A DNA stretch of 64,000 nucleotides from assembly GCA_001766655.1 (NCBI GenBank), contig MJCC01000006.1, positions 683,333 to 747,332 of the forward strand. Direction: 5' to 3'. Positions 48,127 through 58,077 of this stretch are shown here, in pieces. Source of the DNA: Phytomonas francai (lineage: Eukaryota > Euglenozoa > Kinetoplastea > Trypanosomatida > Trypanosomatidae). The position numbers were made by a program, and so were the translations under genes. The notes under the pieces were generated by a model that worked only from the letters and a program-made list of their open reading frames with translations, did not search any database and had not been told where the DNA came from. How positions within the stretch are numbered: position 1 is the stretch's first letter; each line of letters starts with the position of its first letter.

Positions 48127-48327
48127 ATGGGTGAGGCTTGCGCAGTGTTTGGACTCTTGTTTTCCATGCTTGGCATGATCCACTTGGTTTTCTTTGGGGC
48201 TATGTTTGACCATAATGCTATTTCTTTTGCCTTGATATCGTCTGAATCTGGATGGGATCCTTCTGAAAAAGCAAAAATTTGCTATAGTGGCGCTATCATT
48301 TACGCCTTTACCTTATTTCTTTATTAG
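48127..48327 (+). CDS. RNase-kappa / V-ATPase subunit f-like small membrane protein
   Basis: A 66-residue frame with two hydrophobic segments: the first (about 5-28) in ACAVFGLLFSMLGMIHLVFF, then GAMFDHNAISFALI, a short polar linker (SSESGWDPSEK) and a second (about 51-66) in KICYSGAIIYAFTLFLY. The order Ala-Cys-x-x-Gly, a Gly in the middle of helix one, a Phe-Asp/Asn-x-x-Ala/Ser turn after it, an acidic linker and a Tyr/Cys-bearing second helix matches RNASEK-type proteins, now known as an accessory V-ATPase proteolipid-ring subunit in animals. The protein stops close to the end of helix two, shorter than animal homologues. I rate the family call as plausible and not proven; an unrelated two-pass protein is the alternative. 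Confidence 0.5.
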   Translation: MGEACAVFGLLFSMLGMIHLVFFGAMFDHNAISFALISSESGWDPSEKAKICYSGAIIYAFTLFLY

Positions 48328-49102
48328 CACTGTTGTATTTTAAGTGCACAAAACCAGTAAGTGTTCAAATAGGAGAGCCCGAACTTGTCTGAGAGGTTTC
48401 AACATCGCTGAACGTGCCTCAAAGTATGTGAAACTGAAACTGCAAACTAAATTTATCTTTTTTTTTTTGAGCAGCTTATTCAGTGAATAGTCAATTCAGA
48501 AAGTTTGTGAAGCTTTTTCTCCTCTTAGATGCTTTTATTCTCTTATTAGCTTAGCATATTTCCCTAAGCTTATGAGAGGATGCTGAACTGCTTAAGTTGA
48601 TGACTATTACGAAATAGCACCAGGAAGTGTGTTTGCGAATTGTTTTGAATATATTCAAAGCGTGAAGGCGTCAAGTTCAAACAGCATACATTTTTTTTTT
48701 TCAGGCTTTGTAGCACTACTTTACTCATTTTCATTCCAAGGTAAACTTAATTCTGTTTGCAGAGCCTTTCCTCTTGCTTTCATGGAGAAATTGGAACGTT
48801 CCCTTCCCCCCCTTCAAAGAGTGTAGTATTAGATCCATTTCGAAACTTTAATTCTCTATTATTGTTATCCTTTCTTCCGACTTTTAGTTGGGTAGCATTT
48901 TTTCTCCACTAAGCTTGATTTATTCAAGTTAAAACCATTATTTTTTAGCGTAGTTTTATTTACAATTGCTTAGCATAGGAACTGGTAGTGTTTTAAAGGA
49001 TTAGTATTATATTTTAGCACGCTATTGAAGATAGGTATTGCCGCCCATCGAGGTCGTTTCAGTAGTGACAGGGACTCGACCCCAGCGAAGACCCGGCACC
49101 CC
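48328..49102. other. Spacer with splice acceptor
   Basis: 775 bases. T-runs at 48461-48470 and 48691-48701; attatattttag (AG at 49016-49017) is a likely acceptor for the CX9C gene, 85 nt before its ATG. A 65-codon frame at 48629 lacks an ATG and coding character. Confidence 0.5.
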
Positions 49103-49714
49103 ATGGACCAGTTTGAGCACCCCCTCGAGGGTATCTTCCGCGACGGCATCCCAGCCCCGGTGCTTCGCGCGTTCGCGCCGCTCTACCAGGCCCTGCCGTC
49201 CCTCCAGGAGAAGGTGAGCAACGCGCGGGACTGTTACTACTGGCGCGCGAACCCCTTCCGCTGCGTCGACGAGGACGTCGACGTTGTGACGGCCTTCATG
49301 CAGGCCTCCGAGGCCTCCTTCCGGCTCTGCCCGCAGCAGTCCGCGACGCTGCTTAAGTGTCACATGACGGAACCCGCCCGCGCCGTGTACTTCTGCCGCG
49401 ACGAGGAGTGGGAGTGGCGGACGTGTCTGATGGACCAGACCGGGATGCGCTTCTGGCCCTACGCGAACGCCCCGATCGGGGCGCCGTGGTCGAACGGCGG
49501 CCAGACCGAGGATTTCCACCTAGAGGATCGGTTCTTTTACGAGAACTTCTCCTGGTGGAGACGGCGGGCATCGATGATGGCGGTCCGGCAGCGGGAGCTA
49601 GAGGTCCAGTCCCACCGGAAGAAATGGCAGGAGGAGCAGGAAAAGGGAGGACCCAGTCTACAGCCCCCCAAACCCACTATAGCGCCTATAGGCATTAACA
49701 ACCGGACTAGTTAG
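49103..49714 (+). CDS. Triple CX9C (CHCH-type) protein, probably mitochondrial
   Basis: A 203-residue, strikingly GC-rich gene from the ATG at 49103. Six cysteines form three CX9C pairs: Cys44/54, Cys76/86 and Cys98/108, each with exactly nine residues between. CX9C helices are the hallmark of proteins imported into the mitochondrial intermembrane space through Mia40/Erv1-type oxidation; kinetoplastids lack a classical Mia40, which makes such substrates interesting. Complex I subunit NDUFA8 also carries multiple CX9C motifs within a protein of similar length, and that is my best guess for the homologue, though I cannot confirm it. Trp/Arg-rich segments follow (WEWRTC, RFWPY, WWRRR) and the tail is Gln/Glu/Lys-rich. 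No N-terminal presequence is evident, as usual for this class. An in-frame upstream extension has no ATG. Confidence 0.7.
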   Translation: MDQFEHPLEGIFRDGIPAPVLRAFAPLYQALPSLQEKVSNARDCYYWRANPFRCVDEDVDVVTAFMQASEASFRLCPQQSATLLKCHMTEPARAVYFCRDEEWEWRTCLMDQTGMRFWPYANAPIGAPWSNGGQTEDFHLEDRFFYENFSWWRRRASMMAVRQRELEVQSHRKKWQEEQEKGGPSLQPPKPTIAPIGINNRTS

Positions 49715-49996
49715 GAACCCAACTTGCTCTTTTCTATCGATTGCTTTGAATCTGGAGGTGCTGGGAAGGAAAGAGGCATGGCGCTTTTCGCATCGCTCTC
49801 AAAGAGTAGATATCGTTTTATTCGTTTGGCTCGAACTATACACCCGAATGCGTGTCAAACTCAGAAATGGCGGTCTCAGGAAGAAATAAAGGGACTCTTT
49901 CAATTTGTTCTCCATAGGCAAAACACCTAACGTCAATAAGGGGATGTAATAATACCAACTGAGCAGACAATGTAAAGGTTTGATGGCCCGCTCTAT

Positions 49997-50016
49997 TCTT
50001 CTTCTTCTTCTTCTTC
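49997..50016. repeat. (TTC)n repeat
   Basis: About six TTC units. Confidence 0.9.
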
Positions 50017-50121
50017 CTTGTTTAGTGTTCTGCATCATTATGGGTTTCACGACCCCATGAAAGGGAAAAGCAGTATGCTAGAGGTGTTTTTTCCCAAAAT
50101 CAAAACCTCTAACAGAGTTGC

Positions 50122-50157
50122 TTTTTTTTTTTTTGGGGGGGGGGGGAGGGGGAGGGG
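50122..50157 (+). repeat. T13-G12 tract with further G-runs
   Basis: Thirteen T directly followed by twelve G, then GGGGG and GGGG separated by single A. The G part can form a G-quadruplex; a sequencing weak point. Confidence 0.9.
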
Positions 50158-52442
50158 TTCTCATGAGGACTTCTCTTAGTACTTTTTTTTTTATCAGGAT
50201 ACCATGATTTGCATTCGTTGCATTTACCTTCCTATGTAGTATCAGTTACACGACACTTGGCGCTGGGAATGCATACAATAGAGAGAATCATCGCACCTAC
50301 AGGGGTTCTTGTCCGAAATATACCTGACCCGGCTTTGTCCGTCAATTTCACCAGCTGTGTTTTGGTTTTCTGTCCTTACTTCATGGAGCAGTGTTGTTTC
50401 TTCCGGGAGCGCCGTTTTAAAATACACGTTGGCGCACCATTGTTAGTTTTTTTTTTTTTGAAACCTGTCAATCGAATTAATCGTAGCATTAATGCCAGCA
50501 ACAAGCAGTTTGATGCAATAGGGTTGCTTTTTTTTTTTTTTTAGCACCATCAGGAATTCCTTAACAATCGATTATGTATGAGGACGGCTTCAGAATCTCC
50601 CGTTTCGGCTGTCATTCCCGTTAGGTTTGAGCTGTTTGTATTGCGTACCAAGCAACCTTTTTGTGACAAAAGCCATTCCCTATTGCCATTATAATTGCTT
50701 ACACTAGTGTTTGGACGCTATGATTTCAACCTTTACATACGATAACACGGGTAAACACACTACCAATTTGTTTGAATCCAGTGGGGTTTCATTTTGGTTG
50801 AATGCGAATAAAGTCGAAACCTATTACAACAGTAAACTACATTCCACAAAAATATGTTCCTTGTTTTAGCTAACTCCCTTCCGTGTGTGTCTACATATTT
50901 GCCTTAAACTCAGTTTGTAGCAATAATCATTTGGTCAAGATTTATCCCAATCAGATGTTTTACACAGATACATTGAGCAAAGTTAATTTATCTTAGTGAT
51001 AAAATGGTGGCATGGACGTAATTGCCTTTAACACGAACGAGGGACTGAAGAGAGGGGAAAATACACAACTTACCAATGCCTTAAGGCTCCGAGTTATTCA
51101 TTCCACCGACACAAGGTATTCAATACTAATAGAGTTTCCAAAACAAACAAACCAAGAACATATCATATGGATTAAGAGACAGGAGGAAAGGTTTTGATTG
51201 TCACGAATGAGGTAAGCTCCGTTACCAGAAAACTGTCTTTAGGAGCAGCATGCAACACCATACACGCATGAAGTAAGAAGCTCATGTTGATTCAACGTTT
51301 GGCCTTCGATAGTTTCGCCAAATGAATTCACTCCAGATTCATGCTCCTTTCGATCTAACAAAGATGTCATTTGCTACCACTGTTATTGTTAAACAGAAGA
51401 AGCTACAACATCTCTCATCGAAGCCGCTCGCAAGACATTCTCCAAACGATTACCTTTTCGATTCATCTGTTTAGGTCCATTGCTCACTGGATTATCAGCA
51501 ACCCTAAGAAGAGAATGTGGTAACAAAAATTCATTGCTAGATGAGTGCATGTGCCATTGTTGATTTGTTTTGTAAAACTTTTTACAGCCTTTTGCTCTTT
51601 TTAAAATACTACAAAAGGGTGGAAAAGGTGAAAACGTCGAACACTAAGAGGTGACTATGAGGGCGGAAAACGGGGAGAAGAAGGATCCAAAGCTAGTTGA
51701 GAAGTTCAGAGGTCTGAGGGTGTCCTCTTCGACCAACGAAAGACCAAGGTTACATTGGGCTCTCTATGCCGCAACTTTCCCTTTACCTTTGTTCGATATA
51801 ATTATGGAAAATAGCACAGATTCATTTTTATTTATTCATGCAAGTGGTTAAGTACAGCTATGACCAAAAGGAATGCAGATATACATTCAGAAGCAAAGAG
51901 AGTGACTAGAACCACTTTTCAGCTATTTGTGAGGCCACTTCGCTCCTTTTCATTCTTCAGAAGGATTTCCTTTGAGAAATTATTACTATTATCTTTCCTT
52001 GAGTCGTACTGGTAGTGCAAGCTTGACGGTTTGAGGTTTTAGGTAAGTATTTTCGATACACGGTGGGTCGGTGCATTCGATTGCACTATCCGAATGATAA
52101 TTCTTCCTTTTTACAATATTACGTTTTCTGTGAGAGTTTATGTGCAAAGATGCGTCTGGACACTTTTATTGAGATTGCATCCGCAATTTTGTCGTAATGA
52201 CTATTAGTTTATGAAGTCTCACAGGTAGATATCGTAGAGGTAGACATTTTTATTTTAGCGCAGAGGCTGTCCAAATAGGGTTCATGGAAAAGAGTACTTA
52301 CAATAATGACTTCTTGATTCAACTATGTACATTTGCTTTATTTTTTTTATTCCTTACCTCAACCAAACGGTAAGCTTCATCCTCATTATGCTAATTTATT
52401 TCCAAGTGTAGTACTTGTATAGCTCACATAGCGTCGTCATGC

Positions 52443-55400
52443 ATGTATCGCCTGCAAACTAGAGTACGTGACAACCTTCCGAGGGTGGTGTTCACTAATC
52501 ATTTCGTCAATTTGTTTCGCTTCGATGCATGTTCATCCAGGGGTTTTTTTCGCCGTAGCAGAAGCTTGAGCTGCGTTCTACTCCCAGGCACGCACAGAAA
52601 TTATGGCAAACAAAACAGAGTGGGGCGGGGAAGGTCTACGGAGACGCTGGGTTCCTCTTCTCCATCGCTCAGTTCATTTTCAACCCGAGTACGTGAGTTG
52701 CTCCTAAAATTCCCGAAGGTTCCCAAAGTGGAAAATTATAGCAATGCCCTTCCCAACCACGCAGGGGAGGAGCGACGGGAGATGCTAATACGAGAACAAC
52801 AGGCTTCTGAGGAAGATTTGCTTATGTGGTTGGCTGCTACGCCCAGCACATCACCGGCATCTGCTTTGCATCCGTTGCTTTGTTTGCGCGTGTTGGAGCG
52901 GCTCGGCTACGCCGTGTACCGGAGGCCTGATGCGCTAGAGGGAGATTCTTTTAATTTTTCTGATTCAACAGCGCCGTCGTTGGCGACAACAAGTCTTGGT
53001 CGCACATCTCAATATTCAAATCCATTCTTATTTTCAGGGGATGCTCTGCGCTTTGAGGGCTGGCTTTCCCGACACGCGCATCTTTCTCTTGCAACCTCTC
53101 CCTTACAGCTCCGCAATATTGCGGAGAATGTTCTCGGTCCGTTGGAGAGTTTGATGGGGGATTCGTCAAAAAAATTGAAGCCTCACCCGCAGGTCGCCCC
53201 TGTGATACACATTGCCCTTGAGTGGTGGTGCACGTTGCCCTGCTCTTCGCGCCTTCCAGCTGATTCGTGGATGCCGCAGTTAGCGAACTTTTACAGTTTT
53301 TCAACCGCTAAGTTGCGTCAATCGGATGAAGGCCAACCTTATAAGTCACACATGGACACTAGGTCCCCACCCATTGCCTTTTTATTACCCTATTTCATCG
53401 AAAAAGTGAGAAGCATTAATCCGCACGAGGTTTGTTCTTCTTATAACAGTAGAAGTGGTGGCGACGATGCATCAATAATCGAGGGAAATGGAAGGGTTAG
53501 CTCAACAAAACAGGTACACAGGGCACTAGTGCATCTGTTTGCTTTTTTTTTGATAGCTAGTTCTTCGGCAAATCTCGAAGGTGTAGTTGACGAACACTCT
53601 GCTCAAGGGGACAATATGATGGTAAATCGAAACGAAGTTCGAGTGCTTACAACACGTTCTCAGAAGCATCAGTCAATCTCACCAACCCAAGAGGCCTTTC
53701 TGCTTACATGTACTACTACTCAGGATGGGCGAGAATTCACGTTGCCAGTCATTACATTACGGGATTCATTGCTTGCGAATGTCCTTTTTTGGCAAGGCAC
53801 GTCGCCGCTTCTTGCATTACCACTCGTAGCACGTTCCTTGTGCACCGCTGCCGTCTTGTTGTTTTCTTTTAATGGATCGCGGCCTTCTGGCGTCGAAGTT
53901 TTGACTAGCGATACTGTTTCTGTTGAAGAAAAATGTGAATTATCGCGAGGGAAGCGGGAAAATGAAGCTGTGAACGAGCAAGATTTGTTCCCTGAATCAT
54001 TTACATCTAGTAAGCAACACATTTGCAACTGCTCAATGACCCTGCAAATCTCTATCCCTGACGACGATACGTTTCGTAAGCTCTTGTTGCGTCTATCTTC
54101 CGCCATAGCTGAGCCTGCTGTTTTCGACTCCACTACCTTACGTGCTAGGGAGGATCCTTGTGGGGATGAATTTGAAGCCTATAAAATTGTGAGTTTAATT
54201 GAACCCATCGTGTCTTTTGGACATCAGGTGTCTGACCCGCAGTTGACCCGTTCTACCGTCAGAGTTTCCAGCAACCTAGCTCATGAAATCTACGACCAAG
54301 ATCCTGTTCGCTTCACTACCGACAAGTCCTGTACGAACAACAGAACAGCCAAGTCTGACATTAGCACACCCCTCCGGTTGATTAACCCGTTGCATGATTA
54401 TCTGTTCGGTACTTATGCAGAACAGGCGCCGTTCTCGACATCTTGTCTTGACGCAGCGGGGCCCAGTTCCGATACCCACAAACTAGAAAGAGCACTAAGG
54501 CTGAGTTTCGTCGGCGTCGTGAATGTGTTGACTGCTGTTCTGGAGCATTTTGAGCGGTCCCGGAAAGAAAGCTGCTGCGCCGCTGCAGCTTATCGGATGC
54601 TTAATTCTCGTTATGGTGGGAATGCATCCTATGCAGACACTCAGAGTGATAACAAAGCACAACTAAGGTATACCGAATTTGGTCAAATCACATCCGATTC
54701 GTTCACTTTGCTTCGAGAGAAGCAGCGGGTACATGCCCTTAAGGAGATTTGTGAACTACTTCTGAATCACGCCCGAACGAGTCTCCATCAACAGCAACCA
54801 CCACGGCGATACGCCAGTGAATGCAGTGAAGCACCAGGGATCAAGCATTCAAATGAAGGAAAACAAGGGTGCATAGAGCGGTGGTTTCCTGACGTCTCTG
54901 TAGTTCAGCAGGAGGCGATTCTTCGACGAATGTGTGGTGCGTGTCGTGCGTTGGTGCGCGTGGTGATGGAGGAGAAACGGTGTAGTCTTATTCTAGAAGG
55001 ACCTGAGGGGGCCGTTGTGAATGCAGGCGGTGCTTCCTACTCGCTTCCGTCTGAGGATGATAATTCGACTCGGATGTTATCATCTGGTGATAGTCTTCAG
55101 CAAAATAGAAAGGTATTCGCCGAAGTGTTACGGAACACAGCTTTTCGCATATTGGAGCCCTCTCTGTGGCGTTACTATACTAACTGTAACGAATTCGAGC
55201 CCCAGCATTTGAGTTTTCCAACCCTTCAGGCAATATGCCAGGGATGGGCCTCTACTTCACAGACGCTCAGAAAAACAATGAGTGCACGTCTCGCTAAGAC
55301 TGTGATATCTTCAACTTTAAATTCGTTCTCCCCTGCAACTCGCGCAGCGGATCTAGCATATTTTTCCACGATTGTGAACATCGATGAATCGCGGGAATCC

Positions 55401-56750
55401 GAGTTGATATCTTTCTGTGAGTCTATGGAGTCTGTATACAGCAATATAGGCGGTGCTGCGTCTTGGAAGACCGCGACGCACATCCTGCAAAACCCACTAC
55501 AACACCCGCTGCATGCTGTAGTCGAGGGCATTCGTCTTGTGTGTTTGCATATTTTGCTCTTTGCCAATTGCGGTGGGACTGACAGAATCCATTTCGAGGA
55601 TTCCGGGTCGATGTCCGCTCCGGGAGCGGGAAATGCGTGTCATGATGAGAGTGCCAAAGAACCACGCAGTGGCGGCTTCGGCGACAAACATGTCCTGTTG
55701 TCTGTTGTGGAGGCTTTTTTTTGTGTCTGGAAGGACTGTGGTGGTGAAACCAAGGGTGAGAACCTGATTTTAGCGGATGCAGCACTTAGAACCCCGATAG
55801 CTGTGGTTGACAGCGTTTCCCGATTAAGTGATGCAGCACCTGGCTCGATGTTGGCGCGTCTTCTCTTGCTTGTTTATCTTACCTTGCAGCGCTACTTTTT
55901 GCACAATCGTGATGAGAGCAGAGCTTATTGCCAACACAGCGATTTCAACCACGATCCTATTCACATGGCGTTTCGTTCGCTAAGGGCGCTATTCCTACTT
56001 CAGGATTCCGGTGCGTCACTGGGGCGGGTTGTGACGTCATTCGACGTAGTCAAGCTCGACAGGGGGCGCGGCGACACGTGTGATGCTGGGGCCGCACCGG
56101 ACCTGTTGAGGGCTCGTTTTCACTGCGCGGTCCATGATCTTAACTCGGAGAAGCTAACGCGTTGGGAGTTGGCTGAGAGGTTACGGGAGCTCGTCGCCGC
56201 AACGCACACTCCGCGCACACTCGCCAGTGTTGCAACGTGGCATTGGGTGGGGACGCCTGCGGCTGTGCGACGCGCCATGCGGGCCCTAAAGGAATTATCA
56301 ACGCTCCCTGAGGAGGCAAAGGAGACGTATTACTTTTTGTTGCCCTGGAGCACACTGGCGCTTAGCCAGCACCCATTGCGGCTCTACGACGAAAGTGGGC
56401 AGTCCGTGAGGGCCGCGGAGCTGTTCGAGCAGGAGCTGCAGTCTTTCCTAGAGTCTCCGAGTAGTGCTCTAGATCACGACATAGCGCGGGGAGAGGCGCT
56501 TCCAGGTGTGAGGGTTGTGATGCGGTTTGTGAGTGCGATGGAGGAAATACAACACTTCGGATTGTTCAGTGAGAAGGGAAAATGCACACAGGCCGTTATG
56601 TTTCTTGCGGACGATATCCAGGTGGTTAGTGCAGAGACCGCGCTTGAGGAGGGTATGCGAGCTTGGCAGAAAGGCCCTACAGAGGAGCGTGGTGGAGTGA
56701 ATTCAGTGGGGGCCAAGGACGAGGAAGGGGAATATGATGGCTTGGATTGA
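52443..56750 (+). CDS. Large hypothetical protein with mitochondrial-type N-terminus
   Basis: A 1435-residue protein. The first 65 residues are rich in Arg and hydroxyl residues and poor in acids (MYRLQTRVRDNLPRVVF, RGFFRRSRSLSCVLLPG), which is typical of a mitochondrial presequence. The rest is a mix of helical stretches (for example 225-260, 425-480, 880-1010) and Ser/Asn-rich linkers, with a compact C-terminus (about 1220-1400: RWELAERLRELVAATHTPRT, AAVRRAMRALKELSTLP, LLPWSTLALSQHP). I see no PPR signature, RAP domain or catalytic motif that I would defend. Kinetoplastids have many such lineage-specific mitochondrial RNA-processing and ribosome-assembly proteins, so that is a reasonable but unsupported guess. 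Confidence 0.8.
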   Translation: MYRLQTRVRDNLPRVVFTNHFVNLFRFDACSSRGFFRRSRSLSCVLLPGTHRNYGKQNRVGRGRSTETLGSSSPSLSSFSTRVRELLLKFPKVPKVENYSNALPNHAGEERREMLIREQQASEEDLLMWLAATPSTSPASALHPLLCLRVLERLGYAVYRRPDALEGDSFNFSDSTAPSLATTSLGRTSQYSNPFLFSGDALRFEGWLSRHAHLSLATSPLQLRNIAENVLGPLESLMGDSSKKLKPHPQVAPVIHIALEWWCTLPCSSRLPADSWMPQLANFYSFSTAKLRQSDEGQPYKSHMDTRSPPIAFLLPYFIEKVRSINPHEVCSSYNSRSGGDDASIIEGNGRVSSTKQVHRALVHLFAFFLIASSSANLEGVVDEHSAQGDNMMVNRNEVRVLTTRSQKHQSISPTQEAFLLTCTTTQDGREFTLPVITLRDSLLANVLFWQGTSPLLALPLVARSLCTAAVLLFSFNGSRPSGVEVLTSDTVSVEEKCELSRGKRENEAVNEQDLFPESFTSSKQHICNCSMTLQISIPDDDTFRKLLLRLSSAIAEPAVFDSTTLRAREDPCGDEFEAYKIVSLIEPIVSFGHQVSDPQLTRSTVRVSSNLAHEIYDQDPVRFTTDKSCTNNRTAKSDISTPLRLINPLHDYLFGTYAEQAPFSTSCLDAAGPSSDTHKLERALRLSFVGVVNVLTAVLEHFERSRKESCCAAAAYRMLNSRYGGNASYADTQSDNKAQLRYTEFGQITSDSFTLLREKQRVHALKEICELLLNHARTSLHQQQPPRRYASECSEAPGIKHSNEGKQGCIERWFPDVSVVQQEAILRRMCGACRALVRVVMEEKRCSLILEGPEGAVVNAGGASYSLPSEDDNSTRMLSSGDSLQQNRKVFAEVLRNTAFRILEPSLWRYYTNCNEFEPQHLSFPTLQAICQGWASTSQTLRKTMSARLAKTVISSTLNSFSPATRAADLAYFSTIVNIDESRESELISFCESMESVYSNIGGAASWKTATHILQNPLQHPLHAVVEGIRLVCLHILLFANCGGTDRIHFEDSGSMSAPGAGNACHDESAKEPRSGGFGDKHVLLSVVEAFFCVWKDCGGETKGENLILADAALRTPIAVVDSVSRLSDAAPGSMLARLLLLVYLTLQRYFLHNRDESRAYCQHSDFNHDPIHMAFRSLRALFLLQDSGASLGRVVTSFDVVKLDRGRGDTCDAGAAPDLLRARFHCAVHDLNSEKLTRWELAERLRELVAATHTPRTLASVATWHWVGTPAAVRRAMRALKELSTLPEEAKETYYFLLPWSTLALSQHPLRLYDESGQSVRAAELFEQELQSFLESPSSALDHDIARGEALPGVRVVMRFVSAMEEIQHFGLFSEKGKCTQAVMFLADDIQVVSAETALEEGMRAWQKGPTEERGGVNSVGAKDEEGEYDGLD

Positions 56751-57013
56751 TTTTTCACGTTGTTGTGAAGCAAGTATGTGCATCATATAAAGACTCATGT
56801 TGTACGCACGACTGTGTTTTTCCTTCACAGCCTTCGTTAATTTTGGTGACAGGAATCGTGAGAATGATACTAAATTACACCAAATAACCTCCCTGCAAGC
56901 GTATCATTCATGCATGCTGATTTTTGGTTGGGGTAGGGCACAACTCTGACTGAGTTTTCGTTCGAGTGCCTGTGGCAGGGGTGCTTAATAATGAGGTGGG
57001 GAAATACTCATCA

Positions 57014-57028
57014 GGGGGGGGGGGGGGG
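57014..57028 (+). repeat. G15 homopolymer
   Basis: Fifteen consecutive G residues; G-quadruplex-capable and error-prone in sequencing. Confidence 0.92.
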
Positions 57029-57101
57029 AGTGTGTTTCATGAACAGATCACTTTCCGTATGCATATATAAATATTATATATTTATCAATCTCCTCAAGGC
57101 A

Positions 57102-57113
57102 TTCTTTTTTTAG
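57102..57113 (+). promoter_or_regulatory. Predicted trans-splice acceptor for the LYR gene
   Basis: ttcttttttttag ends in AG at 57112-57113, leaving only 7 nt to the ATG at 57121. If this site is used, the leader is nearly only spliced-leader sequence, or translation begins at a later ATG. Confidence 0.55.
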
Positions 57114-57120
57114 TTATCGT

Positions 57121-58077
57121 ATGAAGCGGATTAGGTTTCTGCTCCTCAATTCTCATGGCCAAGATGGTAGCCGCAAGAAACGTGCCGGTTTGTTGCCTAG
57201 TTTTCCCTCCGACACTTTGCCGAAAGTGTACCACGAGGCGGTCCGTGGTTCCATCCCACCGGGGAAAGTCGATCAAGGGAGAAGCACGGCTGGCGCCTTG
57301 GATGGGCCACACGCCTCGCCATCTTCCGCGGTGCTGGGGTTTGGCGGTGCAGTACTGTACTCGGAATGGAGTAACCCACGGGAGTTCACCAGCCACGTTG
57401 GTGAGTTGGGCGTGATGAGTCAGCGAGCCGCCCAGTTGCGGGAGCAGGAACGGCAGCTGGGGGATACGGTGCCAAGCAAGGAAAGCGAGGGAATGGGTGA
57501 GAACCAACCAGCCGAAAATGTGCACGAAGACACACGTAGTCTTGGAGGGCATCATGACCATAGTGCTCGCGACGCGCACCATGTGCGGCAATCGAGGACA
57601 ACTGTCTCCCCGACGAGCAGTTTCCCTAGTATGCACATTTCAACACCCCCATCGCCCGATGGGGCGCCCTTGCTTCCGAAGCAGGACATAATTACCTCTC
57701 TGGAGCAGTTTCGAGCCCTCAAACAGCGGGCTTGGCGCAAGGCGTCGCCAGGCGGGGGGCATGCTACAGAAGGCGGCGCTGATGTTGCCGTAGGCATCTC
57801 TAAGGTAGTGGTTGCGAATAAAACGCGACCTCGATATAGTGGAGTGCAGCTTCAAATCCTGGGCCTGTATCGGCGCATGCTGAAGGAGGTGTTTCGTATG
57901 CATGACGTTGAGACGCGATCTAGCTTACGGGCATACATTCGCGGTGAGTTTGACAAAAACGTGGATGTGCCGCGAAAGCACGTTGCGAAGATTGAGTGGT
58001 GCATCAATACTGGAAAGCGTAAGCTGGAGGAGCTACAGCTTATGAATCCAAATACGAAGTTTGGCATAAAGCGATAA
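57121..58077 (+). CDS. LYR-motif protein, SDHAF1-like at its C-terminus
   Basis: A 318-residue protein whose last 80 residues form a complex-1 LYR domain: QILGLYRRMLKEVFRM with Leu-Tyr-Arg at 249-251, then RAYIRGEFDKNVDVPRKHVAKIEWCINTGKRKLEEL. The downstream order (REF-like EF at 276-277, PR..V..IE, then G-R/K-x-L) fits SDHAF1, which delivers iron-sulphur clusters to succinate dehydrogenase subunit B. Unlike the usual SDHAF1 of about 100 residues it has some 240 extra N-terminal residues, of low complexity, with a basic start (MKRIRFLLLN, RKKRAG) that may target mitochondria. Other LYR proteins remain possible. The motif and its position next to helices are clear. Confidence 0.75.
   Translation: MKRIRFLLLNSHGQDGSRKKRAGLLPSFPSDTLPKVYHEAVRGSIPPGKVDQGRSTAGALDGPHASPSSAVLGFGGAVLYSEWSNPREFTSHVGELGVMSQRAAQLREQERQLGDTVPSKESEGMGENQPAENVHEDTRSLGGHHDHSARDAHHVRQSRTTVSPTSSFPSMHISTPPSPDGAPLLPKQDIITSLEQFRALKQRAWRKASPGGGHATEGGADVAVGISKVVVANKTRPRYSGVQLQILGLYRRMLKEVFRMHDVETRSSLRAYIRGEFDKNVDVPRKHVAKIEWCINTGKRKLEELQLMNPNTKFGIKR

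Larger units (their letters stand above)
49715..52442. other. 2.7-kb gene-poor stretch
   Basis: No gene here that I can support. It contains a TTC repeat (49997-50016), a T13/G12 tract (50122-50157), another T-run (50529-50542) and short frames of about 50-110 codons (49724, 50209, 51012, 51651) with no domain, acceptor support or coding bias. It is over twice the usual spacer length of this window, so a missed small gene, a non-coding RNA or a decayed gene is possible. Confidence 0.5.
56751..57120. other. Spacer with G15 tract and splice acceptor
   Basis: 370 bases with no gene. G15 at 57014-57028, then AT-rich sequence and the acceptor at 57102-57113. Confidence 0.55.

Noticed and set aside
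50209..51851. Several frames of 60-110 codons in the gene-poor stretch
   Set aside because: They start from non-ATG codons or lack acceptors, end in homopolymer-encoded runs, and show no domains.
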